Assembly: GCA_035543015.1 (NCBI GenBank)
Contig: DATKKG010000049.1
Location: 1-9,725, forward strand
Source of the DNA: DATKKG01 sp035543015
Lineage (GTDB): Archaea > Thermoproteota > Nitrososphaeria > Conexivisphaerales > DTJL01
Length of the DNA stretch: 9,725 nt
Reading direction: 5' to 3'
Shown: piece by piece, positions 5,251-9,725 of the stretch
Layout of the letters: every line of letters begins with the position of its first letter
Numbering within the stretch: the first letter of the stretch is position 1
Translations under genes and position numbers: made by a program
The notes under the pieces: generated by a model
Told to the model about the DNA's origin: nothing
What the model saw: the letters and a program-made list of their open reading frames with translations, nothing else
The model's database searches: none

Positions 5251-5778
5251 ATGGCGCGAAATCGAGAAACGTCCGCGGTGTCACAGTCGACAGGTCCCAT
5301 GGCTGCCCCGCCCGAAGGCTTCCAGCGGTCGGGCAGCGCGATAGCGACCGGCTGGTTCGACCACTCGCTCATCGGCAACACGCTCTTCGGCACCTTGATC
5401 GGCGTCTTCGAGGCGCCGTCGAAGCTGCGGGCTGACGGCACGGCGAAGTTCTTCCAGGTCGAGATCAAGCAGTCCTGCCAGGTCCGGGTCGACCGGGGCG
5501 AGGACGCGAAGATGGTCGAGGCGAAGCCCGGCGAGATCATCAACGTCAACTACGGGCCCAAGACGAAGGGGTGGGAGGCGCTCGTCTCCGACATCAAGCA
5601 AGGGGCCATCTACGAGGTCTGGGGTCAGATCACTCGCGAGAAGATCAAGCTCTCGGGAGGCAGGACGATGCACGCGTTCGACACTCGTCATGCGATGGTC
5701 AAGGCGCCCGTCGCCGACGACGATGCGGCTGACTTCGATGGCTCGGCGGAGGGCGACGAGGCAGCATCTGCCTCGTAG
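5251..5778 (+). CDS. Putative OB-fold / single-stranded-DNA-binding-like protein
   Basis: A 175-residue protein from ATG 5251, with AGGAGA and a five-base spacer upstream. After a polar N-terminus, residues about 30-150 are rich in alternating hydrophobic strands (FGTLIGVF, KFFQVEIKQSCQVRV, GEIINVNY, AIYEVWGQI, TMHAFDTRHAMV), with a glycine-bounded helix in between, as in OB-fold domains. The last 25 residues are an acidic Asp/Glu/Ser tail (DDDAADFDGSAEGDE), the layout of bacterial and phage SSB proteins, whose tails recruit partners. There is no sequence-level SSB signature I can name, so the function is inferred from strand pattern, tail and position as first gene of the rightward block. 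It could be another beta-barrel phage protein. Confidence 0.85.
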   Translation: MARNRETSAVSQSTGPMAAPPEGFQRSGSAIATGWFDHSLIGNTLFGTLIGVFEAPSKLRADGTAKFFQVEIKQSCQVRVDRGEDAKMVEAKPGEIINVNYGPKTKGWEALVSDIKQGAIYEVWGQITREKIKLSGGRTMHAFDTRHAMVKAPVADDDAADFDGSAEGDEAASAS

Positions 5779-5787
5779 GCCAAGGTC

Positions 5788-6045
5788 ATGTCCCGACCTG
5801 TAAAGATGCGACCGAGCTACCGGAGCGATGCCTCGTATCTGCTGAGGCTCTGGGACGCTGTCCTCAAGGACACGCGCCGTTCGAGCGTCTGGCGGAACAA
5901 GGTGGCGAGGCAGGTGAGGAAGCTCTCGCTCATGCTCCTCGAGGCGGCGGCATCTGACGCTGACAGCTCAGGCGGCGTAGACCAGCAGAAGGGGCGCAGG
6001 CCCCGCGTGAGGAGAGCTCTGCCCGAGGCGGCTTCCTCTCAGTAG
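5788..6045 (+). CDS. Small basic hypothetical protein
   Basis: An 85-residue protein nine bases after the SSB-like gene. The ATG at 5788 has AAGG only two bases upstream; a second ATG at residue 7 is possible. The first 55 residues are basic and helical with Arg/Lys and Trp/Leu spacing (YLLRLWDAVLKDTRRSSVWR, VARQVRKLSLMLLEAA). The rest is Gly/Ser/Arg-rich and probably disordered (KGRRPRVRRALPEAASSQ). No family is recognised. Nucleic-acid binding or a partner of the SSB-like protein would fit the charge and position, but this is not shown. Confidence 0.6.
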   Translation: MSRPVKMRPSYRSDASYLLRLWDAVLKDTRRSSVWRNKVARQVRKLSLMLLEAAASDADSSGGVDQQKGRRPRVRRALPEAASSQ

Positions 6046-6162
6046 TCGGATACTATACGAGGAGGGCGGGGAGACGGTCGATTTTTTGATGGTAGGAGAG
6101 CACTGTCTCCTTGCCCCGACCTCGATCTTTGTTTGGTTGACAATCGCAGCGGAGGACGACTG
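6046..6162 (+). promoter_or_regulatory. Intergenic leader with inverted repeats
   Basis: A 117-bp gap. GGAGAC (6070-6075) can pair with GTCTCC (6105-6110), and the stem can extend to CGGGG (6067-6071) with CCCCG (6114-6118) across a three-base bulge. T6 at 6082-6087 lies in the loop. This may be an mRNA leader or attenuator for the downstream gene. I see no convincing promoter or terminator. The strong GGAGG at 6151-6155 belongs to the next gene. Confidence 0.3.
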
Positions 6163-6522
6163 ATGTCTACAGATGACGAGCGAGCAACGGACGCAGTGGC
6201 AGGAGCGGCGCGGTCGAAGGTGTTAACCAAGATTGCGTACTGCGACCACCTGGACGTGTATGTGTACACGGACGCGAGCGGCGAGGAGTTCTTGTTCGAC
6301 ACCGAGCAGCTCGAGCAGTCTATAAACTCATATCTCAAGCAGGGCGATACTCGGAGGGCGGACTTCATGGTCGACTTGACCGCGATGGCCAGGCTGATCC
6401 CTCACCGCCTCCTGTGGTTCGACGACGAGGGCAAGCCGCACGACGAGCCGCTCAGCCCCAAGAAGATAGGAGCAGACGAAGTCGCGGAGAGCGCCGATGG
6501 CGCAGAGGGCTCAGCGAAGTAG
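6163..6522 (+). CDS. Hypothetical 119-residue protein
   Basis: ATG 6163 is chosen because GGAGG (6151-6155) sits seven bases upstream; the frame is open to a TTG at 6133, but that would place the ribosome site inside the gene. The core (about residues 18-90) mixes strands and helices (KIAYCDHLDVYVYTDASGEE, FLFDTEQLEQSINSYLKQ, DFMVDLTAMARLIPHRLLWF) and would make a small alpha/beta domain. The C-terminal 25 residues are an Ala/Glu/Asp-rich disordered tail. No known family is recognised. It lies nine bases before the HerA-type gene and is probably co-translated with it. Confidence 0.75.
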   Translation: MSTDDERATDAVAGAARSKVLTKIAYCDHLDVYVYTDASGEEFLFDTEQLEQSINSYLKQGDTRRADFMVDLTAMARLIPHRLLWFDDEGKPHDEPLSPKKIGADEVAESADGAEGSAK

Positions 6523-6531
6523 GGGTCACTC

Positions 6532-7977
6532 GTGCTGCTGCGCCGAGGACCAAGAATACCGCCGCCGTCGAGCTATCCCCTCGCGCCGCCACAGCGCGAG
6601 GAGCCCCAGGCTCCGCAGGCCGTGCGGAGCGCGGCTCGCATATATTCTGGAGGGACGGCAGGCGTGTACCCTCGCGGAGGGTCTGCCAGGAAGAGTCGCT
6701 TGCTCGAGGTGCTCGGGGACGGTGAGTTTCACCACGCGTCGGAGCTGAGGCGAAAGGTCGACAGTCCGGTCGAGCTCGTGTCGGAGCTGGGCGAGCTGCT
6801 CGACTCCGGGTACGTCGTCGTGAGGTCGCTGTCGCATCTCAAGCTCAGGAGGCGCGGAGATCTCGAGGCAAGACAAGATCTGGCCACTCTGATCGACGGT
6901 CTGGATTTGGACGAGTCGGTGGAGTCGAGAGCGCTCCCAGCAGTCGCGACGAGAGACGACGAGATCTCGGAAGATGAGCTCGATTTCAATGTGGGAGATG
7001 ATGCCGGCGAGGTGTCGGCTGGCGGAGGGCTCGTGCTCTCAGACCCTCCGGAGGTGCTCATGTTGCCCTCGGACGGGAGCGCCAGCATGACAGGGGCGAT
7101 CTTGGCGCGTAAGGGATCAGGCAAGAGCTACCTCGGCATGGTGCTCGTGGAGGAGCTCTTGGGGCTCGACGGGGTGACGGTGGTGGTGTTTGACCCTACA
7201 GGAGTTTGGTGGGGGCTGCTCTCGACGGCAGGTGGCGAGCCATCAGCTTATGGGGCCATCTTGCTCGGAGGCCCGCGGGGTCACGAGAAGATCGCGTCCG
7301 GCAGCGGTGCTGGCATCGCGGAGGTGGTCAACGCCGTGAGGCCCAGGCCCGTGGTGGTCGACCTGTCGGAGCTGGCTCCGTCGGAGCAGCACGAGGTCGT
7401 TGCCTCCTTCTGCGAGAGGCTCGTAGGGTTGCCGCACTTCCCGATCCACGTCGTGATAGACGAGGCGGACGAGTTCGCTCCACAGCGGCTGGGAGCGATC
7501 TCGAAGCACCAGAAGAGGGCGCTCGGTCACGTGGAGAGGATGGTGATGCGGGGGAGGTCGCGAGGCATCGGGGTGACGCTCATCAGCCTGCGCCCGGCCG
7601 TGATCTCGAAGAACGTGCTCTCTCAGGTGGACGCCTTGTGGCTCCTGCAGATGGCGGCGCCCCAAGATCTGCGAGCGGTGGAAGATTGGCTCACCCACTT
7701 TGACCACAAGGTCAGCGAGAGCCAGCGAGTATCGTGCCTGAGTCAGCTGCCCATGCTGCCAGTGGGCACGGCGTACTTCTTGAGAGGTGGTGAGCGCGCG
7801 GCGTTCCGGCGCTTCAAGGTTCGGCACAAGTCGACGTACGACTCATCCAAGACATTGGTCGTGGGGGCGAGCGACAATCCGATCTTGTCTGAGATCCCGG
7901 CGCCTGTGAGGGACATCGTGCGGGAGCTGTTGTTGAAGTCGCTTGCCGACCAGTCGAGCGAGGACCAGAGTGGCTAG
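6532..7977 (+). CDS. Winged-helix / HerA-FtsK-type P-loop ATPase
   Basis: A 481-residue protein from GTG 6532, with AGGGG six bases upstream. An alternative GTG at 6664, with GGAGGG nine bases upstream, would remove a Pro-rich 44-residue N-terminus. Residues about 51-112 look like a winged helix (KSRLLEVLGDGEFHHASELR, then LGELLDSGYVVVRS). An acidic linker follows (about 120-160), then the ATPase: Walker A ARKGSGKS (192-199, first Gly replaced by Ala), VVVFDPTG after it, Walker B HVVIDEAD (306-313), and RGRSRGIGVTLISLRPAVIS, matching the HerA/FtsK arginine-finger and sensor region. Such ATPases form hexameric rings that pump or remodel DNA (NurA-HerA resection, conjugation, packaging, defence). 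No NurA, Sir2 or terminase partner is visible. Its end overlaps the next gene by eight bases. Confidence 0.85.
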   Translation: MLLRRGPRIPPPSSYPLAPPQREEPQAPQAVRSAARIYSGGTAGVYPRGGSARKSRLLEVLGDGEFHHASELRRKVDSPVELVSELGELLDSGYVVVRSLSHLKLRRRGDLEARQDLATLIDGLDLDESVESRALPAVATRDDEISEDELDFNVGDDAGEVSAGGGLVLSDPPEVLMLPSDGSASMTGAILARKGSGKSYLGMVLVEELLGLDGVTVVVFDPTGVWWGLLSTAGGEPSAYGAILLGGPRGHEKIASGSGAGIAEVVNAVRPRPVVVDLSELAPSEQHEVVASFCERLVGLPHFPIHVVIDEADEFAPQRLGAISKHQKRALGHVERMVMRGRSRGIGVTLISLRPAVISKNVLSQVDALWLLQMAAPQDLRAVEDWLTHFDHKVSESQRVSCLSQLPMLPVGTAYFLRGGERAAFRRFKVRHKSTYDSSKTLVVGASDNPILSEIPAPVRDIVRELLLKSLADQSSEDQSG

Positions 7978-9058
7978 CAGGGGACGAAGGCGGCAGCCTC
8001 GCGACGAGCTCGGTCGCTTCGCCAAGAAGCTGGCTGAGATAGAGACCGTGGCGAGGAAGTCAGAGGCTGAGAAGACTGCAGCGAAGAAGCCCGCCGCGAG
8101 GAAGTCAGCAGCCAAGAAGCCTGCTGCGAAGAAGTTTGCCGCCAAGAAGTCCGTCGCGAGGAAGCCAGAGGCAAAGAAGACTGCTGCCAGGAAGCCTACC
8201 GCGAAGAAGCCTGTTGCCAGGAAGCCTGCCGCGAGGAAGCCCGTCTCGAGGAAGCCAGAGGCAAAGAAGACTGCTGCCAGGAAGCCCGTCGCGAGGAAGC
8301 CCGTCTCGAGGAAGCCTGCCGCGAGGAAGCCCGTCGCGAGGAAGCCTGCCGCGAAGAAGCCTGCCGCGAAGAAGCCTGCCACGAGGAAGCCTGCCGCGAG
8401 GAAGCCTGCCGCGAGGAAGCCAGTCGCGAGGAAGCCAGTCGCTAAGAAGCCTGGGAAGCGCAAGCGCAAGCGCAGGAGGCCTGAGCTGCCCCTCCTGCCC
8501 GAGAGGTCGAGGCAGGCGGAGATCTTGATGCAGACGAGGCTCGTGGCGCTCTTCGACGGCATCGCTGCTGAGGGTGCGGGTCTCGTGATGGGTGTGCAGA
8601 CGTACGTCAACGCTGACGGGACCGTAGACGGGGAGCTCCGGATCGAGTCTCTGCCTGACATCTGGCGAGAGGCCGGCGCTCATACTCTCATCGTGGAGTT
8701 CTTGAGCCATGTGTTCCGGTACTTCGAGTACTTCCCGTCGAGACCACCCATGGGGGGAGCCTTCTGGGTGTCGTTTGGTGTGCGGTTTGGGCCGCAGAAC
8801 GAGGCTGAGGTCGGAGAGATCGAAGATCTCTACAAGAAGCACCGAGGTCTCTTCCAGATCGGGACGTACCCGACTCAGGGTTGGGGTGGAGGCGCCGTGC
8901 AGAACGCCCTGACCGACTACAAGGTGGGCCTCCGGGCCATGCTCGAGAGCTTGATGGAGAAGCGGGGTCTGCCGCCGACCGTGCTCCTGGTGCGCTTCAT
9001 CTGGACCCCTGACGGCAAGCGACCGGCACACTACCTGGGAGAGAAGGGTGAGACGTGA
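7970..9058 (+). CDS. Histone-H1-like Lys/Ala/Pro-repeat protein with unknown C-terminal domain
   Basis: A 362-residue protein. The start GTG 7970 is preferred because GAGG (7960-7963) is six bases upstream; the open frame extends to TTG 7943. The N-terminus is basic and includes RDELGRFAKK. Residues 29-158 are 26 consecutive five-residue units of [KR]K[PST]xx type (KKPAA, RKPVA, RKPVS), then KKPGKRKRKRRR. This resembles the C-terminal tail of histone H1 and bacterial H1-like/HU-extension proteins that neutralise and compact DNA. Residues about 175-362 form a folded domain with aromatic and glycine motifs (FRYFEYFPSRPPMGGAFWVS, YPTQGWGGGAVQN) and match no family I know. Coupling to the HerA-type gene by an eight-base overlap suggests joint function, for example chromatin-like packaging or ATPase-DNA tethering. 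DNA binding is inferred from charge. Confidence 0.85.
   Translation: MASRGRRRQPRDELGRFAKKLAEIETVARKSEAEKTAAKKPAARKSAAKKPAAKKFAAKKSVARKPEAKKTAARKPTAKKPVARKPAARKPVSRKPEAKKTAARKPVARKPVSRKPAARKPVARKPAAKKPAAKKPATRKPAARKPAARKPVARKPVAKKPGKRKRKRRRPELPLLPERSRQAEILMQTRLVALFDGIAAEGAGLVMGVQTYVNADGTVDGELRIESLPDIWREAGAHTLIVEFLSHVFRYFEYFPSRPPMGGAFWVSFGVRFGPQNEAEVGEIEDLYKKHRGLFQIGTYPTQGWGGGAVQNALTDYKVGLRAMLESLMEKRGLPPTVLLVRFIWTPDGKRPAHYLGEKGET
8054..8443 (+). repeat. 15-bp coding tandem repeat, 26 units
   Basis: Twenty-six in-frame 15-bp units of approximate form MGGAAGCCNGNCGCG encode the [KR]KPxx pentapeptides. Units vary mainly at codon positions for Ala/Val/Ser/Glu/Thr. There is a higher-order copy: 8157-8196 is identical to 8247-8286, a 90-bp (six-unit) offset. 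Such arrays change copy number by slippage or recombination, so length polymorphism is expected. The array can also collapse in assembly. Confidence 0.9.
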
Positions 9059-9366
9059 TGTATTTTTGGCTAATACTGTCGGGGTTTCTAGTCGGGCTGG
9101 GTGATTTTTTCTCCAAGAAATGGAGTCTGGGGGACGGGATCAGTTGGGCGTGGGTTTCTGTGATCTGTTACGCCCTAAGTGGCGCGAGTTGGCTGCCGGC
9201 CCTGAGGATAGGTAGAAGTCTGTACCTGACAGGAATAGTCTGGATCCTGCTCTCGACCGTCGCACTAGTTGCACTAGGGGTAGGTTGGTTTGGAGAGCCA
9301 ATAACAGCTCGTCGATCAATTGGTATAGTGTGCGCCATGATCGCTGTGGTTTTATTGAGTTGGTGA
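9058..9366 (+). CDS. Four-helix SMR/DMT-like small membrane protein
   Basis: A 102-residue protein from ATG 9058, which overlaps the preceding TGA by one base (GTG 9055 is an alternative). Four hydrophobic segments are visible, about residues 2-18, 29-48, 56-78 and 85-102, with short polar loops, matching the size and layout of small multidrug resistance or half-size drug/metabolite transporters. LGDFFSKKW near the end of helix 1 and GWFGEPITARRSIGIV before helix 4 are like the family. The membrane-embedded Glu of EmrE (E14) aligns to Val or Gly here, so classical proton-coupled drug export is doubtful. Its sequence is visibly more AT-rich than its neighbours (TATTTTTGGCTAATACT at the start), suggesting separate origin. 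It acts in the inner membrane; the substrate is unknown. Confidence 0.75.
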   Translation: MYFWLILSGFLVGLGDFFSKKWSLGDGISWAWVSVICYALSGASWLPALRIGRSLYLTGIVWILLSTVALVALGVGWFGEPITARRSIGIVCAMIAVVLLSW

Positions 9367-9372
9367 TGTTCA

Positions 9373-9725
9373 ATGGGTGTCAATAGTTTGGACGATCTCC
9401 ACGATCAGCACAGTCGGGTACTATTAGTGGGCGAGCTCAACCCGTTCGGCGCGGACCCGCGCCTGGCCCTCTACCACATGCCCAGGGGGTCGAGCGGAGA
9501 CCGTCTTCGCAGGATACTGGGACTCCGAGACTGCGAGTACGCTCGGTTGCTGGACAAGGTCAACCTCTGCCGGGGCAGGTGGTCGGAGGAGGTCGCCCTG
9601 GAGGAGGCCCAGCAGTGCCTGGGGTCCCACCACTCGGTGCTCGTGCTGCTGGGGTCTAAGGTCAGGAGCGTTTTCAAGGGACCGTTACCATTCGAGTGGT
9701 CCGTCGTACGGGGGAAGAGGCTGGT
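9373..9725 (+). CDS. Uracil-DNA-glycosylase-superfamily-like protein, 5' part
   Basis: The gene starts at ATG 9373 six bases after the membrane-protein stop and runs off the window after 117 codons. Residues 16-37 read VLLVGELNPFGADPRLALYH then MP, which fits the N-terminal substrate-pocket motif of UDG-like phage/actinobacterial proteins (LLVGE.NP...DPR.AL). It is followed by GDRLRRILGL (42-51), DKVNLCRGRW (61-70) and VLVLLGSKV (89-97), in the order expected for that group. The HPSG-type motif B would lie beyond the window. Such enzymes remove uracil or related bases from DNA; some relatives may have lost catalysis. The ribosome site is weak (GGTGAT). The family call is from memory of the motif order and cannot be completed here. 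Confidence 0.7.
   Translation, partial: MGVNSLDDLHDQHSRVLLVGELNPFGADPRLALYHMPRGSSGDRLRRILGLRDCEYARLLDKVNLCRGRWSEEVALEEAQQCLGSHHSVLVLLGSKVRSVFKGPLPFEWSVVRGKRL

Noticed and set aside
6082..6087. T6 run as a rho-independent terminator
   Set aside because: No GC-rich hairpin lies directly upstream. The run sits in the loop of a larger inverted repeat instead.
6137..6142. Perfect TTGACA as a -35 promoter box
   Set aside because: The matching -10 position falls at the start codon of the next gene and shows no TATAAT-like sequence.
8054..8443. Regular repeats as a CRISPR array or iteron origin
   Set aside because: The 15-bp units are contiguous with no spacers, in frame, and vary by codon, so they are a coding repeat.
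7843..8661. Minus-strand open frame rich in FLAAGF/FLATGF repeats, superficially a repetitive membrane protein
   Set aside because: It is the antisense reading of the Lys/Ala/Pro repeat array. It has no ribosome site and spans the junction of two well-supported plus-strand genes.

Overview
The window looks like part of a large, GC-rich bacteriophage or phage-like/plasmid-like replicon from a high-GC bacterial host. The reasons are tightly packed short genes with 1-11 base overlaps, GTG/TTG starts, Shine-Dalgarno sites of AGGAGG type, many small proteins of no known family, and DNA-handling genes (ParB, SNF2 helicase, HerA-type ATPase, an SSB-like protein, a glycosylase-like protein). No ribosomal, tRNA or metabolic gene is visible. 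No structural phage gene is recognisable either, so 'phage' is an inference and the host cannot be named from this stretch.

Layout: two gene blocks diverge from a short AT-rich control region at about 5111-5250. The left block (5110 down to 1, minus strand) reads in order: a small basic protein; a 77-residue protein with a textbook RanBP2-type zinc finger; a 96-residue CxxC protein; an SNF2/SMARCAL1-like helicase with three zinc ribbons inserted in its first ATPase lobe; a ParB-like protein; a ribbon-helix-helix protein; a DUF2786-type protein; an unknown 116-residue protein; and the first 73 residues of a gene leaving the window. The right block (5251 to 9725, plus strand) reads: an SSB/OB-fold-like protein with an acidic tail; a small basic protein; a 119-residue unknown; a winged-helix/HerA-type ATPase; a protein with a histone-H1-like Lys/Ala/Pro array fused to an unknown domain; a four-helix SMR/DMT-like membrane protein; and the start of a uracil-DNA-glycosylase-like gene.

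Most neighbours overlap or are separated by fewer than 50 bases, so each block probably makes one or two transcripts. The largest gaps are 140 bp (5111-5250, divergent regulatory region) and 117 bp (6046-6162, leader with inverted repeats). No stretch above 300 bases lacks a gene. As a set, the left block looks like genome maintenance or remodelling (helicase, ParB, small regulators and zinc proteins). The right block looks like single-stranded DNA handling, a DNA-translocating or remodelling ATPase, a DNA-condensing protein and base repair.

The points most worth a second look are the A7 tract at the helicase start (ATG with a good ribosome site, one base out of frame), the zinc-ribbon insert in the helicase, the eukaryote-like RanBP2 finger, the H1-like 15-bp repeat array, and the inverted repeat spanning the divergent promoter region.
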